Source: Nonomuraea pusilla
GTDB taxonomy: Bacteria > Actinomycetota > Actinomycetes > Streptosporangiales > Streptosporangiaceae
DNA length: 64,000 bases
Reading direction: 5' to 3'
Assembly: GCF_900109355.1 (NCBI RefSeq)
Contig: NZ_FOBF01000006.1
Coordinates: forward strand, 363,969-427,968
Part shown: positions 42,212 to 50,316 of the stretch, in pieces
Layout of the letters: every line of letters starts with the position of its first letter
Numbering within the stretch: position 1 is the stretch's first letter
Notes under the pieces: model-generated
What the model was told of the DNA's origin: nothing
The model's input: the letters and a program-made list of their open reading frames with translations, nothing else
The model's database searches: none
Translations under genes and position numbers: made by a program

Positions 42212-43849
42212 ATGTCCGGCACCACCGACGCCGCCGGCGGGTCCTACCCGCTGCTGCGGCAGTACTGCAACGAGGCACGCTGGGGGCTGGCGGCGAGCAG
42301 GGCGAGCGTGCTGGAGGCGGCGTACCCGCCGATCGGCGGGGCGCTCACGGGCAACTCCACGTTCGTCGCCCGCCCGTGGCGGCGGCTGCGCAACACGATC
42401 ACCAGCACGCAGCGGCTGGTCGGCGACGACGAGCAGGTGCGCCTCCGCGAGGCGCACCGGCTCAACCGCCTGCACGCCCGCATCTCCGGCACCGACTCCC
42501 ACGGCCGCCCGTACGACGCCACCGACCCCGAGGCGCGGGCCTGGGTGATGGCCACGCTGTTCGAGTCGACCGTCACGATGTGCCGCCTCGGGGGCCGGCC
42601 GCTCGGCACCGGCGAGCAGGAGCAGATGTACGCCGAGTTCCGCGGCCTGCTCGCCCTGATGGGCGACGACCCCGGCAACCTGCCGCCGACCCTCCCCGAG
42701 TTCTGGGACTACTACGACGAGGTGATCCGCAAGCGGCTGGAGGACAACGAGGCGGTCAGGGCCGTGCTGCACCGGGTGTTCGCCGAGGTGCCGCCGCCGC
42801 CCCTGCTGCGCGACCACCCCGCCCTCTGGTCCGCGATCCGGGCCGTGGTGGGCCCGGTGGGCAGCGCGATCACTGTGGCCTCGCTCCCCGAGAGCTACCG
42901 CCGGCAGGCCGGCATCACCGTGACACCGGCGGCGCAGGCGCTCATGCGCGGGGCGTACCTGGCGGCGGGTGTCGCCACCCGCGTCCTGCCTCCGGCCCTG
43001 ACGCGGGTCACGTCCGTCCTCGGCGTCCTCGACGCCGGCGACGACGACGCCCCCGACCCCGCCACCAGGGTGCTGGGGGCGCTGCTGCACCAGGCGGCGC
43101 GGGCGGGCGAGCTGCTGCGCCTGCTCACGCAGCCGCAGGCCCAGCCGTCCCCGTGGGCGGAGGCGTCCGACGCCTCCGACGGCCCCGCGCATGCGGAGCC
43201 CGCGGCGCGAGCCGGGTCGGCCGAGGGCGGGGCCGGGGCCGACGGCGGGGGCGGCGGGGGCGGCGGCGGGGGTGGCGGCTCCGCCCGCCGCACGGCCGCC
43301 GCGTTCTTCGCCGAGGTCCTCGACCAGACGGGCGACGGCTACCTCGACTGGCCCGACCTCGCCGCCATGGCCAGGGAGATCGCCTCCCGCCTCGACCTCG
43401 ACGAGGACATGGAGAACCGCCTCTTCACGGCGTACGCCGCCTGGTGGCAGGAGCTCCACTCCGGTCTCGACGCCGACGGCGACGGGCGCATCACCGCTCA
43501 GGAGTACGCCTCGGCGGTCACCACCCTGGCGAGCCCCGCCTTGATGCGGGTCGCCGAGGTGCTGTTCGACGCCACCGACAGCGACGACGACCAGAGCGTC
43601 AGCGCCGAGGAGTACCGCATGCTGTTCCGCACGGCCTTCGGCAGCGAACTGCGCGGCAGCGAACTGCGCGGGGGCGAACTGCGCGGTGGGGAGCCGCGCG
43701 GTGGGGAGCCGCGCGGTGGGGAGCCGCGCGGTGGGGAGCCGCGCGGCGGCGACGGGCGTCTTTCGCGCAGCGCCTTCGTCCGGGAGTTCCTCGCCTTCAT
43801 GGCCGGCCGCCACTCCACCGCCTACGACCGCCTCTTCGCAGAAGCCTGA
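42212..43849 (+). CDS. MpaB/DUF2236-type oxygenase fused to EF-hand calcium-binding module
   Basis: 545 residues, ATG with AGGAAGGAG upstream, 1 bp after the prenyltransferase stop. Residues about 20-285 look like the MpaB/Lcp (DUF2236) all-helical haem oxygenase family: early RWGLAASRASVLEAAYPP, then EAHRLNRLHARISGTD, GRPYDATDPEARAWV and ATLFEST. A Gly-rich linker (about 345-355) joins a calerythrin-like EF-hand set: DQTGDGYLDWPD (371-382), DADGDGRITAQE (420-431), DSDDDQSVSAEE (456-467). The fourth loop is displaced by 5-residue repeats and reads GGDGRLSRSAF. Lcp and MpaB cleave isoprenoid double bonds, so the prenyltransferase product is the likely substrate (inference). Confidence 0.85.
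   Translation: MSGTTDAAGGSYPLLRQYCNEARWGLAASRASVLEAAYPPIGGALTGNSTFVARPWRRLRNTITSTQRLVGDDEQVRLREAHRLNRLHARISGTDSHGRPYDATDPEARAWVMATLFESTVTMCRLGGRPLGTGEQEQMYAEFRGLLALMGDDPGNLPPTLPEFWDYYDEVIRKRLEDNEAVRAVLHRVFAEVPPPPLLRDHPALWSAIRAVVGPVGSAITVASLPESYRRQAGITVTPAAQALMRGAYLAAGVATRVLPPALTRVTSVLGVLDAGDDDAPDPATRVLGALLHQAARAGELLRLLTQPQAQPSPWAEASDASDGPAHAEPAARAGSAEGGAGADGGGGGGGGGGGGSARRTAAAFFAEVLDQTGDGYLDWPDLAAMAREIASRLDLDEDMENRLFTAYAAWWQELHSGLDADGDGRITAQEYASAVTTLASPALMRVAEVLFDATDSDDDQSVSAEEYRMLFRTAFGSELRGSELRGGELRGGEPRGGEPRGGEPRGGEPRGGDGRLSRSAFVREFLAFMAGRHSTAYDRLFAEA
43641..43760. repeat. eight 15-bp in-frame repeats
   Basis: Units encode GSELR, GSELR, GGELR, GGEPR x4, GGDGR. The four GGTGGGGAGCCGCGC copies are identical at DNA level, so this expansion is recent. 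It sits where the fourth EF-hand loop should begin. Confidence 0.9.
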
Positions 43850-44127
43850 CCATCCCCTCCAACCGGCTGCGCCCCTGCCTCCCGTGTGGGGGCGGGGGTG
43901 CGGGGCGCTCCGGGGGGAAGCTCTCGTCGCTCGACGGGTCGTCCGCCGTGGGGTCGTTCAGGGTCGTCGGTGGGCTTGTCGTGCTGGTCACCGGCCCTGC
44001 TCCCCCTCCCGGACGAGAAATTCTCGGGCGGTCGTGTCACGTTCGATCCGTGCCAGGGGTCGAGGCAGTGAAGACCCATGAGGGACCGGGGCGCGAGGCC
44101 CCTGGACCGTACGAGTTCGGAGCAGTC

Positions 44128-44638
44128 ATGACGTCCTCCATCCTGGTCACCGGTGGCACGGGCACGCTGGGCCGCCAGGTCGTGCCGCTGCTGCGCGCCA
44201 CCGGCCGCGAGGTGCGCGTGCTCCGCGTCGTCGCCGAGTCCGGCGTCGGCTGGACGACGCTGCGCGCCACCCAGTTCCACGAGTGGATCCTCGCGACGCT
44301 GGGGCAGATGGCGAAGCTGCCGGTGATCCCGACGTGGGCGGGCGTCCGGTTCCAGCCGGTCGACTCGGGGGAGGTGGCCGCCCGGCTGGCGGAGCTCGCC
44401 CTCGGCGAGCCCGCGGGCCTCGTGCCCGACCTGGCGGGGCCGCGCGTGTACGGGATGGACGACCTCGCCCGCGACTACCTGCGGGCGAGCGGCAGGCGCC
44501 GCCTGATCCTGCCGGTCAGGACGCCGGGCAGGGCGGCGGCCGCGTACCGGGCGGGCGCGAACCTCGCCCCGGAGCGCGCCGTCGGCCGCCGCACCTGGGA
44601 GGAGTTCCTGGCCGCGCAGTCCTTCCCGGGGGCGGTAG
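44128..44638 (+). pseudogene. NmrA-like NAD(P)-binding protein, internally deleted
   Basis: The ATG at 44128 starts a good Rossmann strand, SILVTGGTGTLGRQVV ... REVRVLR. At about 44224 the text jumps straight to AESGVGWTTLRATQFHEWIL, which in full-length relatives lies about 100 residues later. The C-terminal part (FQPVDSGEVAARLAELALG, LILPVRTPGR) is normal up to TWEEFLAAQSF. There the frame runs on for 200 codons antisense to the MarR gene, whereas one base out a TAG occurs at 44636. Deletion plus frameshift indicates a dead gene. 43850-44127 before it has no gene. Confidence 0.75.
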
Positions 44639-44720
44639 GGCGACGTCAGGTGGTCGCCGAGCTCCCCGCCGTGGCCCGCCGCGATGCCGCTGGGGGGCGA
44701 CGGCGCGGGCGGGCGGGCTG

Positions 44721-45224
44721 TCAGCCGATCATGCCGCCGAGGCGGCCTTCCAGCAGCAGCAGGAGTTCGGCCAGCAGCTCGGCGAGCTGCCGCTCGCGGT
44801 CGTCAGGCAGGCCGGACAGCAGCCCGTTCTCGTACGCGAGCTGCTCGGGCAGCAGCCGGCTGATCAGGTCACTGCCGCTGTCGGTGAGCGAGAGGTGGGC
44901 GACCCGGCGGTCCCGCTCGTCGGCGCGCCGGGCCACCAGGCCGAGATCCTCCAGGCGTTTGATCCGCTTGGTCACGGCCGCGCCCGACGCGAACGTCTCC
45001 CTGGCCAGCCTGCCGGGAGTCAGCTCACCGCCGACACGGAAGAGCGCGCAGAGGATGTCGTACTCCGACCGGTTCACCCCGGCCCGTCCCAGCGGGGTGT
45101 CCGCCGCGTGCTGCAGCAGCGCGGCGCACCGGTTGATCCTGCCGATGACGGCGATCGTGTCGAGGTCGGCGTCAGGAAGGACCTGCCGCCACTGGCGCAG
45201 CGCGACCGCCATGGCGTCCTCCAC
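44721..45224 (-). CDS. MarR family transcriptional regulator
   Basis: 167 residues from the GTG at 45224, with AGGAAGGA 6 nt upstream; the open frame continues far upstream but overlaps the divergent gene. The winged helix is clear: RSEYDILCALFRVGG, LTPGRLARETFASGAAVTKRIKRLEDLGLV (quoted in pieces), then the wing RRADERDRRVAHLSLTDSG. Divergent from an XRE-type regulator 127 bp away. Its target may have been the decayed NmrA-like gene next to it. Confidence 0.9.
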   Translation of the reverse strand: MEDAMAVALRQWRQVLPDADLDTIAVIGRINRCAALLQHAADTPLGRAGVNRSEYDILCALFRVGGELTPGRLARETFASGAAVTKRIKRLEDLGLVARRADERDRRVAHLSLTDSGSDLISRLLPEQLAYENGLLSGLPDDRERQLAELLAELLLLLEGRLGGMIG

Positions 45225-45351
45225 GTGCCGGTCCTTCCTGTCGGGTACGGCTTCCTGATCACTCCGATCGTACGCGCGAGCCCGCCCTCTCCGCCCGGCC
45301 CCGGCGCTCCGGGGGAGGAAGCGCGGGCCCGGCGTCGTTGTTCCTCGATCC

Positions 45352-46194
45352 ATGACCAGCGAGTCCTCCCAGAGGGGGCGGCACGGCCGCCGTGAGCAGC
45401 TCCGCGACTTCCTGCGCGCCTGCCGGGCCCGGCTCACGCCCGGCGACGTCGGCATGGCGGCGGCCGGCAGGCGCCGGACTCCGGGTCTGCGGCGTGAGGA
45501 GGTCGCCGTGCTGGCCGGCGTCGGGGTGTCCTGGTACACCTGGCTGGAGCAGGGCCGCGACATCAACGTCTCGGCCGAGGTCCTCGACGCGATCAGCGGG
45601 GCGCTGCGCCTGAACGGGCCCGAGCGCGCGCACCTGTACCTGCTGGCCGGTCTCAACCCGCCGCCGGGCGAGGGCGGGTCGCCCGGCGCTCCCGTCACCC
45701 CGGAACTGCGGCGGCTGGTGGAGGCGTGGGCGCCGCGCCCGGCCATCCTCCGCGACCGGTACTGGAACCTGCTCGCCGTCAACGACGCCACGCGGGCGGT
45801 GTTCGGCTACGACGACGCCGACCACAACTGTCTGACCTCGTTCTTCACCAACCCCCGACACCGGGCCGCGCACCCGCGGTGGGCCTCGGTGGCGGCGGCC
45901 GTGGTGGCCGCGTTCCGCGCCGACGCGGCGCATGCTCCTGACGACCCGGAGTTCGGCCGGGTGGTGGACGGTCTGGCCGCCGTGAGCCCCGAGTTCGCCC
46001 GCCTGTGGGCGCGGCACGAGGTGGGCGCGCCGGTGCAGGCCGTGAAGGCGGTTCGCCACCCCGAGGCCGGTGATCTGTTCTTCGACCTGACGACCCTGAC
46101 CGTGGCCGGCCGTCCCGACTGGCACCTGGAGCTGTACAACCCGCTGCCCGGCACCGAGGGCCGGCTCGAACAGCTCGCGCGGCTCCCGGCCTGA
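45352..46194 (+). CDS. XRE-type regulator with MmyB-like ligand domain
   Basis: 280 residues. The N-terminal helix-turn-helix spans about 12-85 (RREQLRDFLRACRARL, TPGLRREEVAVLAGVGVSWY, TWLEQGRDINVSAEVLDAI). The rest (about 110-275; ILRDRYWNLLAVNDATRAVFG, DWHLELYNPL) is the MmyB-like PAS domain of many actinobacterial repressors, which often bind fatty-acid-like ligands and control an adjacent dehydrogenase. The SDR gene begins 78 bp downstream in the same direction and is the likely target. Confidence 0.93.
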   Translation: MTSESSQRGRHGRREQLRDFLRACRARLTPGDVGMAAAGRRRTPGLRREEVAVLAGVGVSWYTWLEQGRDINVSAEVLDAISGALRLNGPERAHLYLLAGLNPPPGEGGSPGAPVTPELRRLVEAWAPRPAILRDRYWNLLAVNDATRAVFGYDDADHNCLTSFFTNPRHRAAHPRWASVAAAVVAAFRADAAHAPDDPEFGRVVDGLAAVSPEFARLWARHEVGAPVQAVKAVRHPEAGDLFFDLTTLTVAGRPDWHLELYNPLPGTEGRLEQLARLPA

Positions 46195-46272
46195 CGCCCC
46201 CAGGGTGGTGGTGGCACTCACAGGCTGAGCACGCACTGTATACGCCGGACGCCGGTTGGGACGCTGAGTCCC

Positions 46273-47043
46273 ATGACGCAGAGAACCTCCCGATTCGAGG
46301 ACAAGATCGCGCTCGTCACCGGCGGCACGAGCGGAATCGGCCTGGCCACGGCGCGGCGGCTGCTCGCCGAGGGCGCGCGGGTCGTCATCACCGGCCGCGA
46401 CCAGGCCAGGCTGGACGCCGCGGCCGAGGAGTCAGGCGGCGGGGACCGCGTGCTCGCGGTGCGCTGCGACGTGACGGGCCTCGCCGACCTGGACGCGCTG
46501 ACCGCCGGGCTCCGTGACCGGTACGGGCGCCTGGACGTGGTGTTCGCCAACGCCGGTGTGGCCTCGTTCCGGCACGGTGGCGACGTGACCGAGGCGGAGT
46601 TCGACCGGGCCGTGGACATCAACGTCAAGGGGGTGTTCTTCACGATCCAGAAGGCGCTTCCGCTGCTGCCCGACGGCGCGGCGATCGTGATCAACGCCTC
46701 CTGGACGCTGCACCGCGGCCTTCCGGGCGCCTCGCTCTACGCGGCGACCAAGGCCGCCGTGCACAATCTGGCGCGTACCCTCGCCGCCGACCTCGCGTCC
46801 CGCGGCATCCGGGTCAACTCCGTGAGCCCCGGCTACATCCGCACCCCCATGTTCGAGGACAACATCTCCGCCGAGGCCGAAGCCGCCGTCGTGGCGGCCG
46901 TGGCCGCCGGTCGCGTCGGCACGCCCGAGGAGGTCGCGGACGCGGTCGCGTTCCTCGCCTCAGATGAGGCGTCCTACGTCAACGGGCACGACCTGGTCGT
47001 CGACGGCGGCCTGATCGCGACCGCCTCCGGCCTGACGGGCTGA
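46273..47043 (+). CDS. SDR family oxidoreductase
   Basis: 256 residues, a complete classical short-chain dehydrogenase: TGGTSGIG cofactor loop, CDVTGLADLD, NAGVASF, catalytic Ser in NASWT, YAATK, and the PGYIRTPMF and ASYVNGHDLVVDGG end. NADP(H) or NAD(H) use and the substrate are open. It follows an MmyB-type regulator. Its last 84 bp are antisense to the end of the FUSC gene. Confidence 0.95.
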   Translation: MTQRTSRFEDKIALVTGGTSGIGLATARRLLAEGARVVITGRDQARLDAAAEESGGGDRVLAVRCDVTGLADLDALTAGLRDRYGRLDVVFANAGVASFRHGGDVTEAEFDRAVDINVKGVFFTIQKALPLLPDGAAIVINASWTLHRGLPGASLYAATKAAVHNLARTLAADLASRGIRVNSVSPGYIRTPMFEDNISAEAEAAVVAAVAAGRVGTPEEVADAVAFLASDEASYVNGHDLVVDGGLIATASGLTG

Positions 47044-48336
47044 GCCGGCCGGCGCGCTCCTTGCGGGGAGCGTGCGGAGCACGGGGAGCATGGGGAGCAT
47101 GGGGAGCGTGGACAGCCGGGCGAGGGCGGCGCGTCCTCGTGTCCTCGCCGTCCGTCCCCGCCGGTGCGCCGCCCGCCGGTGCAGCAGGAGGAGGCAGGCC
47201 GGCAGCCCGGCGGCGACGCCCAGGCAGGTGTCCAGCCAGCGGTCGGCCACGAGCGTGGCGACCGGCTGCCTCCCCGCGAACTCCGTCATCAAGATGGCCA
47301 TCGGCGTGACGAACACGGTGCCCAGCCAGTAGTTGCGGGTCATGGCGGCCTCCGTCACGAACTGCAGCGCCAGCACCGTCACGACGAGCGCGAGCGGCCC
47401 GAGCCCGGTCAGGGGCGCGAGCAGCGTGAACAGCGCGACGCCGAGCAGGTTGCCGACGACGCGCTGGAAGGCCCGGTTCCAGGACGCCGTGGTGCCGGCG
47501 GCGAACACCGCGGCCGCGGTGACGACGGCCCAGTACGGCCTGCCGACGCCGAGCGCCATCGACGCCCAGCCCGCCAGCGCCGTGCCCCCGGTGACCATCG
47601 CGACGGTCCGCCAGTCGCCGGCCACGTCCAGGAGGACCCGCCTGAACGTCGTCCGGCCCGGCCCGGCCTCGTCCTGACCGGCGACGGCGGCCTGCCGCGG
47701 CCGCCGGAGAGCGTGCCGGTCCCCGGCCCGGGCGCGCGGCAGCCGGGCCGCCGCCTCCAGCGCCCGCCCCGCCGCGATCCGCGCCGGGCCGCTCGGCCGG
47801 ACCAGGGCGGGGGCCATTCCCACCATCCAGGCGAGGGCCCCTCCGGCCACCCCGATCCCGACGTGCAGGGGGACGTCGCCGAGCCGCTGCGGCGCGAACG
47901 CCGCTGCGGCCGCCATGAAGGTGAGCACGACGTTCCCCGGCGGCCCGATCCTGGTCGCGTCGCACGCCGCCTTGTGCAGCCCGGCGAGGGCCGCCGCCAC
48001 GGCCACCCTGATGGCGACCGAGTCGGTGAGCGCGGCCGTGACCAGCGCGATCGCGGTGCTCGACAGCATGCCCAGCACCACCCAGGCGAGCGCCCTGGCC
48101 CGCGCGGCGTACGGCAGGGCGTGCCCGTACAGCGCGCACATCGCGCCCGCGGAGGCGTACAGGACGAGGTCGAGCCGGTCGGCGGCGAGCAGGGTGAGCT
48201 GGACCACGGCGAGTGCCGCCACGGCGCTCAGCGCGGGTTTGTGCCAGATGTCGCCGAGCGGCGCGAGCCGGAGAGCACGGCGGACGGGCAGCCACATATG
48301 CGATCGAAGCTGGACAAATGGGACACTCTGCACCAT
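46960..48336 (-). CDS. FUSC family aromatic-acid-exporter-like membrane protein
   Basis: 458 residues if started at 48336; an ATG at 48297 (MWLPVRR) is an alternative, and neither has a strong ribosome site. Two blocks of about five helices (30-170 and 245-375) surround a cytosolic region. The second block shows the FUSC signature (MALGVGRPYWAVVTAAAVF, then AFQRVVGNLLGVALF). The FUSC/AaeB family exports aromatic acids or lipids. The last 28 residues are encoded by sequence antisense to the SDR gene, so the C-terminus seems extended by loss of an earlier stop. A perfect palindrome lies 15 bp upstream. Confidence 0.88.
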   Translation of the reverse strand: MVQSVPFVQLRSHMWLPVRRALRLAPLGDIWHKPALSAVAALAVVQLTLLAADRLDLVLYASAGAMCALYGHALPYAARARALAWVVLGMLSSTAIALVTAALTDSVAIRVAVAAALAGLHKAACDATRIGPPGNVVLTFMAAAAAFAPQRLGDVPLHVGIGVAGGALAWMVGMAPALVRPSGPARIAAGRALEAAARLPRARAGDRHALRRPRQAAVAGQDEAGPGRTTFRRVLLDVAGDWRTVAMVTGGTALAGWASMALGVGRPYWAVVTAAAVFAAGTTASWNRAFQRVVGNLLGVALFTLLAPLTGLGPLALVVTVLALQFVTEAAMTRNYWLGTVFVTPMAILMTEFAGRQPVATLVADRWLDTCLGVAAGLPACLLLLHRRAAHRRGRTARTRGRAALARLSTLPMLPMLPVLRTLPARSAPAGSARQAGGGRDQAAVDDQVVPVDVGRLI

Positions 48337-48350
48337 GAAACTTTAGCAGG

Positions 48351-48368
48351 TGTTTTACCCGTAAAACA
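48351..48368. promoter_or_regulatory. perfect 18-bp palindrome, operator upstream of FUSC gene
   Basis: TGTTTTACCCGTAAAACA is exactly self-complementary and AT-rich, ending 15 nt before the FUSC start. The form suits a TetR-family dimer. No TetR gene is adjacent; the nearest regulators are MarR and XRE types 2-3 kb away. Confidence 0.7.
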
Positions 48369-48378
48369 TCGCGCGGCC

Positions 48379-48651
48379 CTACCCGCCGGTTCGCACCGGG
48401 GAGGGTGACGTCGTGGGCGGCGAGCCGCCGGGGGCGGGGCTGGGCCGCGAGGTGTTCGTGACCGGCGCCGAGGCGGTGCCCGGCGAACGCAGCGACACGA
48501 GCACCAGCGCCGCCGTCACGACGGCCGCCGTCGTCACCACTCCGGCGGCGACCCACAGGGCCCGGCGTGCCCGCCGTCTGGCCTGCTCCCGCCGCCTGGC
48601 CTCCTCGCGCCGCAGTTCGGCGCGCCTGCGCTTGACCTTCCTCTGTGACAT
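48379..48651 (-). CDS. small single-pass membrane protein
   Basis: 90 residues, ATG with GGGAG 7 nt upstream. A very basic N-terminus (MSQRKVKRRRAELRREEARR) precedes one membrane helix (ALWVAAGVVTTAAVVTAALVL) and a Ser/Thr/Pro-rich external tail. This is a type often seen as small secreted or anchored proteins. No family recognised. Upstream of, and co-directional with, FUSC. Confidence 0.6.
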   Translation of the reverse strand: MSQRKVKRRRAELRREEARRREQARRRARRALWVAAGVVTTAAVVTAALVLVSLRSPGTASAPVTNTSRPSPAPGGSPPTTSPSPVRTGG

Positions 48652-48788
48652 TCGACACTCCCGAGAACGCTCGGACGCCACCTTAGAAGCGCGCGCGTAA
48701 CACCCGGCTAAGCCCGGGGCCGTGGCGGCCCCGGCAACGGGAAAGATCTCGTCAACGAAGACCGCCCACGGCCTGGCGCACAACCGGG

Positions 48789-49832
48789 TCAGGGACGCGC
48801 GCCCGCTCCCTGCAGCCGGTCGTACGGCACCCCGTAGCTCGTACGGCCCCCGACGCCCGTCGTGGTCGTGGCCATGAAGACGGAGTTGAGCAGCGCCTCC
48901 TCGACGGAGTCCAGCACGGCGGCGAAGACGGGGTTCAGCGCGTCGTCGGGCAGGGGCGGGAGGTGCGCCGGCGCGGTGCTGAAGGCGATCGCGTAGTCGC
49001 CGCTCCCGTGCGAGTACGCCGCCCCGACCCGTCCCATCGCGAAGATCGCCCGGCGGGCGAGGCGGCCGAGCCGGCGCGCGTCGAGCGGCGCGTCGGTGGC
49101 GACCACGATCATGCAGGAGTTGCCGGGGGGCTCCTCGTGCCGCACCCCGGGCAGGAGCTCCTCCACCGGCATCGGCACGCCACGCACGGTGAGCACGCCG
49201 CTGAAGTTCGCCTGCACCAGCGCCCCGACCGTCACCGGGCCGCCGTCCAGCGCCACCCGCCTGGACGAGGTGCCGATGCCGGCCTTGAACCCGAGGGCCG
49301 TCGTGCCGGTGCCCGCCCCCACGCAGCCCTCGGCGGGCAGGCCGCCTGACGCCCCGCGCAGCGCGTCGAGGACGTGCCGCTCGGTGACGGGACGGCGCCG
49401 GATGTCGGACAGGAAGCCGTCGTTGGTCTCCCCCACGAGCGGGTTGAACGACAGCCCGTCCGGATGCAGCTCCATCAGGTACGTCAGCAGCGCGTCGGCC
49501 GCGCGGAACACCGACAACGTGGCCGTCAGGACGATCGGCGACTGCAGCACGCCCAGCTCGTCGATCTGCGTGGAGCCGACCAGCTTGCCGAACCCGTTGC
49601 CGGTGTGGACGGCGGCGGGCAGCCCGGCGGGCGCGGTCGCGAGCCGCCGGGGGACGACGGCGGTGACGCCGGTGTGGAGGTCGGCGCCGTCGTCCAGGGT
49701 GGTGTGACCCACCAGGACCCCTTCGACGTCGGTGATCGCGTTCAGGGGGCCGGTCGGCAGCGCGCCGACGACGACGCCCAGCGAGCGCGCCCGGGCGCGC
49801 CCGCCGGCGGAGGCGGAGAGGTGGTTGTCCAT
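48789..49832 (-). CDS. P1 family (DmpA-like) peptidase
   Basis: 347 residues. GPLNAITDVEGVLVGHTT is the usual opening of DmpA/BapA aminopeptidases. The self-cleavage/nucleophile site is in PPGNSCMIVVATDAPL (Ser about 239). Other pieces include VVPRRL, GNGFGKLVG, PLVGETNDGFLSD, VGAGTGTTALGFKAGIGTSSR (quoted in part). These enzymes release N-terminal D- or beta-amino acids after autoproteolysis into two chains. The gene is isolated. Confidence 0.92.
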   Translation of the reverse strand: MDNHLSASAGGRARARSLGVVVGALPTGPLNAITDVEGVLVGHTTLDDGADLHTGVTAVVPRRLATAPAGLPAAVHTGNGFGKLVGSTQIDELGVLQSPIVLTATLSVFRAADALLTYLMELHPDGLSFNPLVGETNDGFLSDIRRRPVTERHVLDALRGASGGLPAEGCVGAGTGTTALGFKAGIGTSSRRVALDGGPVTVGALVQANFSGVLTVRGVPMPVEELLPGVRHEEPPGNSCMIVVATDAPLDARRLGRLARRAIFAMGRVGAAYSHGSGDYAIAFSTAPAHLPPLPDDALNPVFAAVLDSVEEALLNSVFMATTTTGVGGRTSYGVPYDRLQGAGARP

Positions 49833-49938
49833 GACGTCCTTCTGGCTGGGGTGATCGTCGGATCCCAGCTTCGGGCACGCGCAGGGGCCACCGTCATCCG
49901 GGAGGGGGTCACCCGCCCAGGAAGGCGGGTCGCCCGGC

Positions 49939-50244
49939 TCAGCCGCGGTCGCGGGCGCCGCCGTCGAGCACCTGGTCGATGCGGGCGGCCAGCTCGACGT
50001 CCCGCGCGGTCACCCCGCCCGCGCTGTGGGTGGACAGCCGGAAGCGGATGCCGTGCTCGCCGCGTTCGATGTCGGGGTGGTGGTCGAGCACCTCGGCCTC
50101 GTTCATCACCGCCCTGCTCAGCCAGTCGTGGCTGTCGGGCGGCACCGGTACGTCCTTGACCAGGGCGTTCCCGTCGCGCCGCCAGCCTTCCAGCGCCACC
50201 AGCGCGGTGTCGATCTCCTCGTCGGTCAGGAGTGCCTGGGCCAT
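49939..50244 (-). CDS. phhB: 4a-hydroxytetrahydrobiopterin dehydratase
   Basis: 101 residues, the standard size. The PCD active-site stretch HHPDIE and the later STHSAGGVTARDVELAARID are characteristic. It dehydrates the 4a-carbinolamine of tetrahydrobiopterin (or acts as a DCoH-like protein). No aromatic amino acid hydroxylase is nearby, so its pterin partner must be elsewhere. Confidence 0.92.
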   Translation of the reverse strand: MAQALLTDEEIDTALVALEGWRRDGNALVKDVPVPPDSHDWLSRAVMNEAEVLDHHPDIERGEHGIRFRLSTHSAGGVTARDVELAARIDQVLDGGARDRG

Positions 50245-50316
50245 GCCGCCTCCCGTGTCGTCGTCCTCGAGGGTCGGCTACCACGGGCCGGCGCGTTCAC
50301 ACCTGATCGGCGACGC

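Noticed and set aside
42376..45258. 960-codon plus-strand frame joining the oxygenase region to the MarR region
   Set aside because: It is a chain of three unrelated texts: shadow of the oxygenase, the NmrA-like remnant, and antisense of MarR. Only the middle part is genuine.
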